Position numbers and translations under genes: made by a program
Origin: Gnetum montanum
Lineage: Eukaryota; Streptophyta; Gnetopsida; Gnetales; Gnetaceae
Length of the DNA stretch: 48,896 bases
NCBI GenBank assembly: GCA_015680685.1
Contig: MNCI01001999.1
Location: forward strand, 1-48,896
Direction of reading: 5' to 3'
In this document: piece by piece, positions 33,346-45,484 of the stretch
How the letters are laid out: each line of letters opens with the position of its first letter
How positions within the stretch are numbered: the stretch's first letter is position 1
The notes under the pieces: generated by a model
Database searches by the model: none
What the model saw: only the letters and a program-made list of their open reading frames with translations
What the model was told of the DNA's origin: nothing

Positions 33346-35290
33346 GGGGTTCCATATATGTGATCAACTTTGTAAATGGGGTCTTCTTGATGGAGCCTAT
33401 GGAGAAAATTTTCACATTCAAAAATTTGAAAAATAGGAGGTAGAGCATGAAATTGGGATTCTTAGAGAGCTAGAAAAGCCATGAACATGATGAAACATTG
33501 AAAGAGGGCTTGATTATTGACAAAATTGGAGTTTTGATTGGGAGAATGAATTTTTGTTGAAGAAATGCCATTAAGAAGTGCATAGTTGGATGCAACCAAT
33601 GGGGGATCCAGAATGATTTGATTATGAAAATGCCTAAATAAGGCATTTAACTAACCCAACCAAAAGATATGGAAGTGGTTCCTTCCCATAGCATGTTCAT
33701 GCCCTTGTTGCCCTTGCATATCCACAAACCAAGGAGTCCATGGACCTTACGATTGATGAATGTTTATGGAAAGTTAAGGACCTAATTCGCAAGAATCTAC
33801 CTAAGAATTTCAACACATCAAACTAAGACATCAAATAACACATGATAAAATAGCAATGAGGTGAATAATGGATAACACTAATGGATGAGAAAGAAAGTGA
33901 AATGGAGTCCCAAATCGTGGTCACATGAAGTCCCTTGTGGATTTTATGGTTAAATGACCTGATAAAGTCCATCCTTTGTCCAGATCAAAACCAACCACTT
34001 TCAGTAACTTCGCATCAATACTTTAAGACCAGTCCACCCCCTTAAGACACAAGAATGCTCCCACAGATCAATCACTATTCCTAAATGATAAGTAAGAAGT
34101 GAGAAAGGGTCTTAGGTAGATGAGACCTTTAGGCATGGGTAAAATGTCTTTCTAGTCCCACAACTAATGCTTGTAGTCCATTATTTTGTCTAAGGGGTGT
34201 GCTTTGAATTTTCATAATTTTTTGTGTTTTTATAGATTTTTGGAACCACATCATGCAAAGACTTTAACTTTCTATTATTGGTCAATAGTAGAATGGTGAG
34301 AAATCCATGAAAACACTCAAGCACTCAAGAGAGTACAAAAGTACAAAGAGAGTTAAATCCACTTGAATTCACACCCTTATGAATCCATTTAATCTTTTCC
34401 AAGTTTGGAAACTACCAAGGTCACAAGTTTGTTAAAGTTTCATTAAGGAAAGGGACCTCATTTTTCCAAAACAAGGAACACCATAGATTGTTGTAGATGG
34501 ATGGATTATGTGGACTCATTGTTTTTTCCATGAAAAGGAAACCATGTCTTAGTTATTAATTATTAAAATTCTAAGGGAGAATATAGACATTAGCAATCAA
34601 AAACATTAAGTAAAAACCACCATTAGAAAATAGCTACAACATCATTGTGTCCTACTAGTAATAAAGAAAAACAAAGTAAAACATTAGAAAACATAAGAAA
34701 AATTCAAACCAATTAAAGTAAAATATAAAAGAAATTGGAAAATATGTAAGAAAGATAAAACATACTAACAATGTTGTAAAACAAAAAATAGTGCAAAAAA
34801 AAAAGTGTAAAAACAAAAAGATGTAAAATGAAAAAGTATAAAAACTAAGGAGCCATTTATAGGATTAACATAGATGGCCATCTCCCCCATGACTAATTTG
34901 AAAGGAGGAGATCTAAAATATCAAGTGTGGGTTTCCATCTAATGAGGTGTTGCTAGCACTGGCTCCCTTAGGCTCATGGAAAGGTTTGACTTATTTCGTG
35001 TTGATGAGCAAATTCTTGTTTGGGCTTTCAAGTTTGTGAATCAACATGGCCATAGAAGGAAAGGTTTTGTAAATGATGTAAGGTCCTTCCCATAATGTTT
35101 GAAAACTTAGTTCATTATGGCATATGTGTGGGGTTCTAGTAAAGAACCTTGTCTCCTGGTTGAAATTTTGCTTTCCTTATTTTGAGGTCGTGGCACTATT
35201 TACTAAATGCTTTGTGCACTTCATTCAAGGACAGGGCCACCAATCTATTCTCATCTAGCATGTTAAGGTTAATCAGTCTCTCTTTCTGTG
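33346..35290 (-). other. Element B post-pol spacer
   Basis: Non-coding, and partly alignable on the minus strand to 25911-27249 of element A, for example the aaagtggttggtttt and tcatttaaccat blocks at about 33945-34000. It contains atgggaaggaaccacttcc at 33673-33691, B's version of the purine block. The A-rich stretch near 34600-34850 mirrors the T-rich stretch of A at 25980-26160. Confidence 0.5.
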
Positions 35291-36110
35291 CTAGACTTGT
35301 GTCAAGATCAAGATCATAAGCTTTTGAAAGTGTTCAAAGCTTAGACTGAATAGGAAGTGTAAGCAATTTTCCATGCACTAGCTCATAGGGAGAATAGCCT
35401 ATAGATATTTTTCATGTTGAGTAGTAGGCCTAGAGGGCATCATTAAGTTTAGTGATCTAGTTGCTCCTATATTTGCTAATTATTCTAGTTAAGATCTTAG
35501 TGATCTCCCTATTCGTAACCTTAACTTGACCATTCACTTAGGGGGTGGTAAGGTGTTTTAATTTATGTTCTACTCCCAAGCATTGGTTCCTGTAAAATAA
35601 GTATTATTATCAGAAATCAGTGCATATGGCATCCCAAACTTGTTGACAACATTCTATTATATAGACTAAGTAGTAGTGGAATATGTTTAGTTGATGACGG
35701 TTGCTACTTCTACTCATTTTGTACAATAGTTAATAGTGAGTATGTTGTACACCTTTTCATTCAACATGGATGTGATGGGACCCATGCAATCTATGTCCTA
35801 GATGTTGAAGGGTTCCAATGGTTGGATCCACTATTGAGGTCCCTCCATTTGAGTGGTCATTCCACCATCACATTGACAATGATCACAAAAGAAGATGAAT
35901 TGTTCAACATCTTTGAAGAATGTTGGCCAATAATATCCTACCATTAGGATCTTAGTGGTTGTGCACTTTCCAACATAGTGGCCCCCACAAGGACCCTCAT
36001 GAGTGTCTTGGAGAAAAAATAGTTGATCAACATCAAGAATACACCAATGAACTAGGCCATCAGCACACATCTTGTAAATGTGTCCATTAATCTTCATGAA
36101 ACATTTGGCC
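35291..36110 (-). pseudogene. Element B integrase
   Basis: Minus frame 35831-36097 carries the zinc-binding HHCC module (THEGPCGGHYVGK, VGYYWPTFFKD, FCDHCQ). The core continues with DIDCMGPI at about 35780, keeping the catalytic Asp, and ALISDNNTYF at about 35595-35625. The third region reads NGQVKVTNREITK after a small indel, so the catalytic Glu seems to be Lys. Several stops. Confidence 0.8.
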
Positions 36111-36249
36111 TAATGAAGAAACTATTTTTTTTCTTGGTGTCCAACTCTTGTGGCATCTCTTGAGTGAGAAGATAAGTGAGGATGTTATCGTACCAATTAG
36201 GCTCAACTAGCACTTGTTCATTTCTAACCCCAACAAAGAGAACTTCATC

Positions 36250-36740
36250 AGGAAGCTGATCAGAAAGTGGACTCTCCTCCTCTTTGTTGTCTCATTACAA
36301 CTGAGATAAGTGGTCAACAACTACATTCTTAATGTCCTTTCGATCTACCATTGTGAGATCGAATTCTTACAAGATCACAAGCCACTATATGACATGAGGA
36401 CTCACCATCGGTTTGTTCATCAAGAATTAGATTGCACTGTGGTTAGTATGCACAAACACCTTATACCCAAGCACATAGTGCTAGAATTTCTCCAAGGCAT
36501 AGACCACTACCATCTATTCTTTTTCTGTTGTGGTGTAGTTGAGCTATGCATACACAATTATTTGGCTCATATAGTAGATGTAGTAAGGACATTTTTGATC
36601 ATCCAACTATGTGAGCATGGCTCCTAAAGCATAGTTTGATGCATCTGTCATGATGTGGAATGGTTTAGACTAGTTAGGTGCTCATAGAATTAGAGTCTCT
36701 ATGAGCTTTTGCTTAAGTTTTTAGAATTCATTCTCGCATT
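36250..36740 (-). pseudogene. Element B RNase H
   Basis: The minus strand reads DASNYALGAMLTQLDDQK, then YAQLNYTTTEKEWM, VVVYALEKF, VFVHTNHSAI and FDLTMVDRKDIKNVVVDHLSQL. The order is that of plant gypsy RNase H. The TDH motif reads TNH, which probably removes a catalytic Asp. It marks the part that element A has lost. Confidence 0.8.
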
Positions 36741-37620
36741 CCTCAGTCCAGAAAAATGGAGCATCCTTCTTCAATAGCTCCACCAATGATTTAGTGATCT
36801 TAGAGAAATTCTCTATGAATTATCAATAGTAACTAGTGTGACCAAGGAATGACCAGCCATCTTTAATAGTTTTCGATTGATGGGTTATTCCTTGGATGAC
36901 CTTTTTTTTAGGGTCAACCTCAATCCTTGATTGTGATATTTTATGCCCCAAGACAATGCCCTTATAGACCATCAGGTGGTTCTTTTACCAATTGAGCCAA
37001 AGGTTAGTCTTCACACACCTTTTCAGCACTAGCTCAAAGTAGTCCATGGCTTGCTAAAACATAATGCCATAAGTGAAGAATTCATCCATGAAGACTTCTA
37101 GCCTGCTACTAATTTGTTGTTGAAAGATGCTCAAAATAAGGCATTGGAAGGTTGTAGGGGCATTGCATAGACCAAATGACATCTTTCTATATGGAAAAGT
37201 TTCCTAGGAACTTGTAAATATGGTTTTGGCCTAATCCTTGGGTGCTATCTAAATTTGGTTATTGCCACTATAACCATCCAAGAAGCTATAGTAGCAATGG
37301 CCAGAGATAGTGTCCAACACCCCATAAATGACAAAGGAAAATGATCTTTGTAGGTCACCATGTGTAATAGCCTGAGTCAATACAAACCCTCCACTTGCCA
37401 CCTTTCTTTGGCATGATCACAAGTGAACTAACCCACTCACTATTCACAGTGGGATAGATGAACCCTACCTTGAAGAGGTGTTCAATCTCCTCCTTAATGA
37501 TCTACTTCAATTTGGGGTTCGACCACTACTACGGTTGCCTCTTTAGCTTTATGGCAGAATTTGTATAGATGTAGTGCTAGCATATCCTAGGATCAATTCC
37601 AATGAGTTTAGGATATGATC
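36741..37620 (-). pseudogene. Element B reverse transcriptase
   Basis: On the minus strand the order is EEIEHLFKVGFIYPTVNSEWV, IMPKKGG, LDGYSGNNQI, MSFGLCNAPTTFQC and the catalytic region VFMDEFFTYG at 37075-37095. The usual FMDD is FMDE here, a change at the second catalytic Asp. Several stops and W/G substitutions confirm decay. Confidence 0.82.
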
Positions 37621-37999
37621 AAGCAAACAATATTGGCCATTTTTTAACCATCTTAAACAACTTCTCTTTTTGTTCAGGAGCAAGATTTACATTAATTATT
37701 ACTAGCTTGCCATTTTTTAGGAAAGCATATTCCATGCTGGCAAGTAGAGTTTTCAACTCTATGGGCTCCTATTTAAAGCTTCCAAGGATTTCCAACTCTC
37801 CCCAATAAGTGTCATCAGGTTAATCATCAGAGAGTTGTAGATAAACTCACTCTAGTTCATCCATGTCTTCAACATAGGCACTTGGTAAGCCCTTAGTTGG
37901 TTCCATGTAAAGTATTGAGCTACTTTCATGGTTAGCTATCAACCACTAGCTACCCTCCTATTTTGTGGTTGCTACATACAAGCACCTTTGAATTTCTAT

Positions 38000-38640
38000 C
38001 TCATCTGCACATTGTTTGCATGCTATGATGAATGTAATTTTTATAGCCCATAGTTTCTACATACAGTTACACCCTGTATCACTATACACGATGCATGGAA
38101 CTCTTTTCTTCTCTATCTTTCCAAATTCATTTTCCTTGGAAACCTTCAAGGAAAGGTCTTTGATTCCCAATCATTCATCAATGGTGGTTAACCAAGCCCT
38201 TCCCATGATGATTGGGAAGTTTCCCTTGCAATTATCAACATGGATCACTAGGAAGTTAGTAAGCTAGGTCCACCCACAGATAGTGGTCACAATGTCTTCC
38301 ACCAATCCCAAGGGAATAGTGATGGACTGGTCTACCAACTTAATATAATGTTGCTCTTCTTGAGTGGAGGAAATTTTCAAGCTTTATACATCTTATGAGA
38401 AATTAGATTTACACTAGAGCCTAAATCCAGAAGAGCCTTGCAAGGCTTATTCCTAATGATTTGCAGGTAAATAAGGAGACTTCCAGGATCAAATCTTTTC
38501 CTAGGAAGGTGACCAACCTTTATCCAATCGGTCACCACATGGGCTAACATGATGGTATGCACTTTGGGAGGCATTTGGTTCAAAGAGGATTCAAATGGTG
38601 TGGATGTAAAAGATGAGGAAGAACTAGGGCTATTAGCCAT
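38000..38640 (-). pseudogene. Element B protease
   Basis: Minus frame 38377-38640 starts in a Ser/Pro-rich linker and contains PPKVHTIMLAHVVTDW, then LLIYLQIIRNKPCKALLDLG and SSVNLISHKMY. The DLG active site is intact. The continuation towards 38170 has TIPLGLVEDIVTTICGW and NFPIIMGRAW. It corresponds to 16490-16890 of element A. Confidence 0.82.
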
Positions 38641-41062
38641 AAATGTCTATGAGGGCTTTGTAGAACTATTAGTTTTGAAGAATGGTCTTTTTCAAGATTT
38701 TGTTTCCAAACCACTCAATAGCCCTAGTGATGTTACATTGCTACGATTGTGCTAAAAGTTTACCCTGCATTGATGGATTAAGTGGTAATTAAGTTAAGGG
38801 TGTAGGAGTATGTATAGAGGTAGAGAAGGATGATAAGGATATGGGGATTCCCTTCTGGGTAATGGAGATTGGACACTATAATATTCTAGAGGGTAGTAGT
38901 GATGTTGGAATGAGGCATGACTGGAAGAGTCATGCAAAGAAATGGGCTTCTGAACATAGTACCCATATGGATCAGGTTACCAATAAGGGTACTCCTACCT
39001 TGATGGTGGCATTTCCCATGACTATGGATGCTACCATTGCTAGTATTGCTAATATGGTTGTGGTGGAGCTCCACTTGGATGATAGGCTTGTTGTTGGTGG
39101 AACTACCTTGGGTTGCCTTGAGGATAAGGTAACCTTTTGGGTTCTTTCCTCCTTGCCAATCTAAGATTTAGAGCATACACCCCAAACTCCTACAAGTGTG
39201 ACACAATGGGGCAACATCTCTTAGGATGTTCATATTGGAAGATGTCACATCTACCATCATCATCTAATTTGGAGTCCAAAACCTTTTCTATAACAACAAC
39301 CTTACCCTTACCTCTTTGGTGGGCACATTTAACTTTCATCCTTCTCCTGCAATCACAATCACTACTTTGCTCTTTGGATTCCTTTGCTATTTTCAAAGTA
39401 ATTTGAAACTTTTCATCCAAAAAGTACCACATCTTATCTACCTTAGCCAAAATTTTAGAGATAGATTTCTGAATTTGCAAGGGATTTTGTTGCATCACCT
39501 CATCAAGTAGTGACTTTTCTTCATTATCACAAGATTGGACCTCTCTTTTGCAGATGAAAGGGTCCCAATTATAGTGTTTTTCACTTTTCCTCTTTCTTAA
39601 CTCTCCTTCTTTTTTGAATTTGATGAGCTCTAAGTTCTGAAAGTCTCCCTTAAGCATAGATCCCAATAGTTTTTCTTGTTTCTAATTGGAGCCCATCTAT
39701 GATATGGTGAAGCTACTCCCTTTGAGAATAATCATGGCCAAGATATCAATGCAAAAGAGAATAGTACCTATCCATGGCTACATCCAAGGATTAATGTGTT
39801 TCTTGATTCCAACCTTGGATATGCATTCTTAGGTTAGACACTTGGAAGTATGTTTGATACTTGTCATTGAAGAGCTCAAGCATTGTACTCCATCTATGAA
39901 TTGATTCCAACTCCAAGGACTAGTACCAACTTTTAGCTTTTTTGATGAGTATCCTTGGAAATAGCTTTAATTTTTGCCATTCATTCTCCATGTTCTACAA
40001 GGCATAAGCGTCGTGAAAGGCCTAGAGATGGTTTTATGGATTTGAGTTCTATCCCCCGTCAAATTTGAATATATTGTTCATATCCAACTACTTAATTCTT
40101 CTATCTTTCACATGCCTTCTCATAATTCTCCTTACCTCTATGATGTTTAGCATGTTTCAAATTGCAAGTAAAGGCTTATCATAGTCATGGCATCTATGAT
40201 GGACATGATGCCTATGATGCCCTCTGTTGTCCCTTCTTTTATGGTGGTGGGCCTCCCTTGAATACCCACACCTTGAGTCTTTACTAATCCTATGGGCCCT
40301 ACGATAATCTTTATCCTGTTTGTCACCTCCATCATGGTCATGTCCTTTAGGGCTTTGATCAAAGCTAGAGGAGGAGGAAGAGAACATTAAAGGTAAAGAG
40401 GAAGGAGGACTAGTAGCTCCACAGTGCTTGCCACTCCGTCTTTGATGGTCATGGCCATAACCATCATCATGATGCCTATCCTTATCCTTGCCATGACTTC
40501 CACCTTTGGACCCCTCATGATCATGAAATCCATTGTTGCCTGAACTAGGATTATTTACAGTGGACTGTAAATTTTGGTTCAAGCTCCCTTCATTGAAACC
40601 AAGGGGAGGAAAGTTAGTGCATTCAAAATCCCCAAAGAGGGAATCCTCACTGTCTTTTTGGCCTAGCAAGTACAAGGGATTATCAAACCATTTCCCCTTA
40701 TAGTGCTTCTCTTGTTATCGATCTCTTTTGCATTATGCCTCAATGGGATGGTAGTCCCTGCATTCATCATCTTGCACAACATATTTATCATGGAGTCCCT
40801 GGATGCCCAACCTTGTGAGAGTTTGGAGTAGCATCACAGGAATTGATCAATTAGGTGGCAACACAATGTTGCCCTCCATGTTCCTCCACTGCATCTACTC
40901 ATCCTGATATGCGATGAAGGTGAAGTCAGGCACATGCTCATCGAGATGAGTATATACCACTTTGCATTATTGGGGCACTTGCTGATTTGATTGTTCATTC
41001 CTTAGCTGATTGGATGTATACGCAAACTTTGGTGGAGAATCATCCTTGTTAGAAGAAGACAT
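38641..41062 (-). pseudogene. Element B gag with His/Asp-rich linker
   Basis: Start ATG 41062 (MSSSNKDDSPPKF). KVVYTHLDEH and MEGNIVL match A. Minus frame 40157-40675 is strikingly His/Asp/Gly/Ser-rich (DHEGSKGGSHGKDKDRHHDD, a run of Ser, then HHRHHVHHRCHDYD). The capsid region (about 39660-40100) shows HDAYAL, LELFNDKYQTYFQVSNLR, LHHIIDGLQLETRK and LRAHQIQ, close to element I. Frame 39190-39666 ends with the knuckle-like CDIFQYEHPKRCCPIVSHL. The tail towards 38700 is Pro/Gln-rich, like A. Confidence 0.75.
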
Positions 41063-41190
41063 TTTAGATAAGAAGAAAATAATAGTGTGCTTTTAATATT
41101 ATTATTTAGAATGATTGCAACTTTAAGGTTCGTTCCAATGATGTTGAATAATTTTCACTAAGCCCTAGATAGTGCACATAGTTAAATAAA

Positions 41191-41210
41191 GTCCCCGGCA
41201 ACAGTGCCAA
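41191..41210 (-). other. Element B primer-binding site (tRNA-Asp type)
   Basis: Minus strand TTGGCACTGTTGCCGGGGAC follows the 5' LTR without a gap. It is the best-preserved of the three primer sites in the window. Confidence 0.85.
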
Positions 41211-42081
41211 TGATGAGCAATGAGTATACCCTACATCCAACTATACGAATCACTAGAATCCACTTAGCAATCTAGTCGAATTTTGAAGACTTTAGGTTTC
41301 TAAGTACACTGATTCTAGGAGGTGAATCTAACCGCTACAATTGTTGTTTTCCCAGTTCCACTTGTGAAGTGCAAGTATATGGTTAAGTGTAACTGAGGTA
41401 TATAATTTTTATCATTTTATCTTTTATGTTTTAAGTTGCCTAAGAATAAGAATAAAGTATTTAATTACTTAATTAATCTAATAACTAGTTAACATCTAAC
41501 TAATTCTAACATAAGCATCCATTCCCACTTTTCGTACACATCTTGAACATGTATAGCGCCACTAGGTGACCAAGCATTAAGCACTACTGGGATTACCAAG
41601 TGTTAAATGTATGCTCAAAATGGTTGTACTTATGTGTGCTATTTATCCGATATTAATCAACTACTTAAGAACATTAAAGTAAATTGCATAAATATTAAAT
41701 ACATAAGGAAACAATTATTCTATTCCAAGTGATGCAAGGTTTTATTAGAAAAGCTTGTCTTTATTGCCTTTCCCACTAAAGTGCTCAAGTACAATAGTGC
41801 TCAAATAAAAATCCATACACTCTTTGACTCCTACTATGGGCACTCAGGAAATATTCCAACTCTCAAAGGGAAAAACTACAAGAGCTTCACTACAACTATG
41901 AAAAGACTACCATAAATGAGGTGGGTAGGTGCATAGTTATAGATGAAAATAAGGGGCCCTATTAATGGGTACACATCAGCAGGTCACATCCCATGTTGAC
42001 GGGATCACGTTAATGGGATCCCATCAATAGGGTCACATTGATGACATCTCGTCAACATGGGCCAACAATCATGACTCATCA
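41211..42081 (-). repeat. Element B 5' LTR
   Basis: This 871-bp LTR has tgatgagcaatgagtatacc at the left and catgactcatca at the right. On the minus strand U3 is built from repeats such as cccgtcaacatggg and cccattaacgtgatc, followed by tctataacta as a TATA-like box. The following ccaat (42082-42086) would be one copy of the target duplication; the other was lost with the 3' end. Confidence 0.85.
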
Positions 42082-42329
42082 CCAATGAAAAATGGTTTAT
42101 GAGATTGCAAGCTATATATATTTACATGCTTCTCTTTTTCTCCTTATAGCACTCATAAATTATACTCCTTTTTAGACTCAAGAGTTTCTATTGCCGTTAG
42201 ATGTTTTAGAAATGCAATGGCATACTAGATTCTAAGACTTTAGTAGCTTCCTTATTTTCCTAAAATTAAGCATTTCATACAATATCTTCTTCAGAAAGGT
42301 ATTCATATTCAATGATATTTCATGTATTT

Positions 42330-42740
42330 AAATGTCCCGGAACCTAAATGTATGATATGCAATTCAACTGATGAGCTTCTTCATTTCTTTTAGGATTGTA
42401 TTTTTATCATGCATGCTTGCAATCAAGTCTCTCTTGTTGTTAATGATTTCCTTCCTTATTGTAAAGAAACTCTTTTTGGAGATGCTCCTCCCCTTTCTAA
42501 GGTGTTGCTTTTTATTTGGAAATGCTTGCATCCTTGCATTTTAAATGTTATTTGAAAAAATAGATATGATATTTTTCATAATCATGCAACTATTCATAAT
42601 AAGTTCACTATGCTCCAAAAAATTAACATTATTCAGCTTATTATTTTTCAAGCCAAGTCTCAAGCTACTAGTGCCTTATTAGAGGTTAATAATCTTTTTC
42701 AACTAATGAAACCTTGGACTCATAATGTTACTTTTCCTAG
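42330..42740 (+). mobile_element. LINE relic with zf-RVT-like end
   Basis: The plus strand reads CMICNSTDELLHFF and then DC, a Cys2-His-Cys pattern as at the C-terminus of plant LINE ORF2. KVLLFIWKCLHP, NRYDIFHNHATIHNKFTML and FQAKSQATSALLE follow. Stops are present and nothing upstream of it resembles RT. The call rests on this C-terminal pattern only. Confidence 0.5.
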
Positions 42741-44190
42741 TTGTTAATAGTAAGCCTTCAGTAAAAAGTGAAAACTTGTGGCCAAAGCTTGATCCTTTTC
42801 GTACCATTGAGGAAAAGATTTTTAGAATTAGTTACAGGGATGGAATCTTACAAGGGCATCCCAAAATCGTTAGGCCTTTACTTTTCTTTATTATTTTTAA
42901 AGTTTTCTTTTGTTTGTTTTTATTGGATATTGCTCTTGACAAGGATAAAGGTATTAAAGTGTTATTTTTCAAATCTTAGAAGTTTTAACGGGCAGAAATT
43001 TTTATAGTACTTGCTATTGATCCGTTCATCAGATAATTCGCTTGCCAAAAATTGAGTTAAAAACCAAGCTCTTTAAAATCATTTACGGAACTAAAACAGT
43101 TCTCCCTTCTGGATCTACCTTTAGATAGATTCAGATGCTCACAGGTTGGGAACCTTTCACCTCAGGTTATGTGAAATGCTCAATTTTTAAAAACCATGAA
43201 TTGAACAAATTAGTAAGGCCTTTGCACAGAAAGTTTGGTGCTATACAATCTGAAAGATACCCACAACATTACTATGGCAGAGGAACAAAGAGGGTAGTTT
43301 CCATAGCAAAATAGAGTTAACTAGCATCTAGCCAGCTCAGCATTAACCCATGTAGGTCGCTTATTGGAAGATTTTCACTCTTCCAGGGTCTGCAGCTCTA
43401 TCCAGAGACAGCCATGCCCAATTAGAGAATTGGAATTGACTACGAATTTTGCATTAGTGATAAAACCACTATGATTCCGCATGGAAAGGGATGGTGAGAG
43501 AAGTGTATTTAGGTTTGATTCAGGCATGCAACCATGATACAAAAACATGAGGTCATTTAAAAAAAAAGCAAAAAACAAAAAGTTATGACATGAGAAAGCT
43601 TTTAAAAGGAATGCCAGAAAAGATAAGAAGAAATGATTAAAGATGCTACAAGAAAGGACATAAAATGATTTAATATTTTACCAAGAAACAATAGATAAAT
43701 AAGGATATAGCTCTTATTATAGGCCAATGACAAGAAAGGAGAAAACAAAAAACAAAACTCCTGTAACAGCAGCAGCTCCACGAAGAACCACGAATTTTGT
43801 TGGTACCAGACTAAAATGACAAGGATGTTCTGGTTATCTTTTCCAGTGATGCAACCTCTCGTTAAAGCACAAAAAGTATCAAGAAAATATACATTTTCAC
43901 TTGCATTTGCTGATGGTCCTGAAATATACATTTGTTAACCTCATGTACCAGTAAAATTTTTAACTGTTGATCAAGCTTACTGAAAGAAAACTGCCAAAAC
44001 AGCAGATAATGGTTGCACATTGCCAGTGCCAAACAGACCAAGTTTATTTTGCAAAATAACAGATATAACCAATTTCTTACATGTGCTTGTGCCTGTTTAT
44101 TAAACAAATACAATTAGCCCTTAGCAATAGCCACTATATACATATATTTGTATCTCCATACCTAGATAATCCATATAACATCTCAATTTG
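42741..44190. other. Intergenic DNA and 3' flank of ceramidase gene
   Basis: No further gene is recognised. The plus-strand open stretch at 42725-43007 has no similarity I can name. On the minus strand AATAAA-type signals occur at about 44094-44099 and 44043-44048, roughly 90-150 bases beyond the ceramidase stop, and could serve for polyadenylation. Confidence 0.45.
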
Positions 44191-45430
44191 TCACTGTACA
44201 GTGAATATGCTTAATGTGCCGGCAAAATAGTGAATTGAACCAAGCAAATTTTTTGCAGCACCAAAATGACGTATTCTGTATGACCCACTGAAAGCTGAAA
44301 AGGGAATTCTCCATTGAATTTTTGCAAAACTTTTTGGGCTTTTTGGAGCAGGACGAGACCATATGAACCGCAGTGAAAAATTATCATCATCATAAGCACC
44401 TCTCCATTGATTATCAGAATCATCCAGAAATTCTACCAAGGCAAATGTTCCCTCAGTCATTAAGTCATTACGAGGACAAGCAGACCAGAATACCACTTCA
44501 ACCATCTCTCCCCTCTTATACAGAGCTTTTGAAACATCTTTCTTAACATATCCAAACTTAACCCCAATTGGTGTGGCATCCACTATTACTGGGGGGAAGT
44601 AAACTAATCTGCCTATCTAAAAGATCAGGGGGAGAAAGTCCTGTATCTTGAGATGTTCCATTCAACAACATTTGTGCAAGTTTTGTAAATTCTTGGATAT
44701 AAGCACTCAATGTGTGTGGTCCATATAGAGTAGATGCCCCCTGAACAAACAAATGCTTCAGTTTAGTATGAATAAAGGATCATCACTTGGAGCCTCAATA
44801 CTGATCCCACCAAGGAATCTTGGAAGGGTTGGTGGATTCCATTTAATATGAAAGATTTTATGATTTTGAGTGCCCAACGAAGTCATATCAACATGGATAA
44901 TACAATACCTCGTATCGCGGAATTTGATGCTCTTCAAATGTTGTGATATACTGAGAATATGCATTCGTTAGCCCTGCTATAACTATATGGGTATTATCTC
45001 CAAATTCTCCTTGTGCACCTGTTACAAGAACCTCTCTCACTGCATTCCGAAGATGCCTTCCAACCATCGTTGTGAACTACACAAACACAACCTCAACAAG
45101 TTTAGAGATTTAGCAGATAAGTACACCATTTGAATGCCCTAGAGCATCTAGAGCATCTTCAGCAGCATGTTATTATTCCCTACTAGAAGGCTAGGATCCA
45201 TAAATTTGGAAGAGACTTCCAATAATGAGAAATGCAATTGACAGTGGCATTGCAGAAGAGAAATCATAATTTTAAAATGCAAGATAAAAACATGCTAGAA
45301 TATGAATTAAAGTACAATCATAACATTCATCAAATGGATTATAAAAAACTTTTGGAATTGGGTTACCTCCTGACACTGAAATGATGATAAATTGACCAAT
45401 TCTCAAAATTTGAAGTGGAAGAATTGAAGG
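44191..45430 (-). pseudogene. Neutral (non-lysosomal) ceramidase, 3' exons, apparently damaged
   Basis: Three minus-strand exons are visible: 45367-45430 (PSILPLQILRIGQF), 44909-45076 (TTMVGRHLRNAV, EFGDNTHIVIAGLTNAYSQY, EEHQIPRYE) and 44191-44740 (GASTLYGPHTLSAYIQEF, LLDRQISLLPP, GVKFG, FWSACPRNDLMTEGTFALVE, YRIRHFGAAK, ending TLSIFTVQ). These match the end of the catalytic region and the C-terminal domain of plant neutral ceramidases, which hydrolyse ceramide to sphingosine and fatty acid. Introns are 45077-45366 and 44741-44908 with GT-AG ends. Two problems are seen: a six-G run at 44591-44596 shifts the frame by one base, and exons 45367-45430 and 44909-45076 do not join in phase at the visible splice sites. 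The 5' exons with the catalytic Ser region are not in the window. It may be a pseudogene, or a gene with sequence errors. Confidence 0.85.
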
Positions 45431-45484
45431 CTGCAAAAAAAGGATAGTTCATGTTACAAAATGTTTGGAAAATGACATAGATAA

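Larger units (their letters stand above)
32334..42081 (-). mobile_element. Gypsy element B (Tat/Athila-like), 3'-truncated
   Basis: Minus-strand relative of A. From right to left it has the 5' LTR, a tRNA-Asp-type primer site, gag, DLG protease, RT, RNase H, integrase, spacer, leader and the first part of the accessory gene. It ends at about 32333 against copia gag, so the rest of the accessory gene and the 3' LTR are lost. Stops occur throughout. Confidence 0.88.

Noticed and set aside
36310-36627. Plus-strand 105-codon open frame
   Set aside because: It is the complement of element B RNase H (DASNYALG, TTEKE on the minus strand).
38549-39164. Plus-strand open frames over element B protease and gag
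   Set aside because: The minus strand carries the recognisable protease and gag motifs; the plus frames are shadows.
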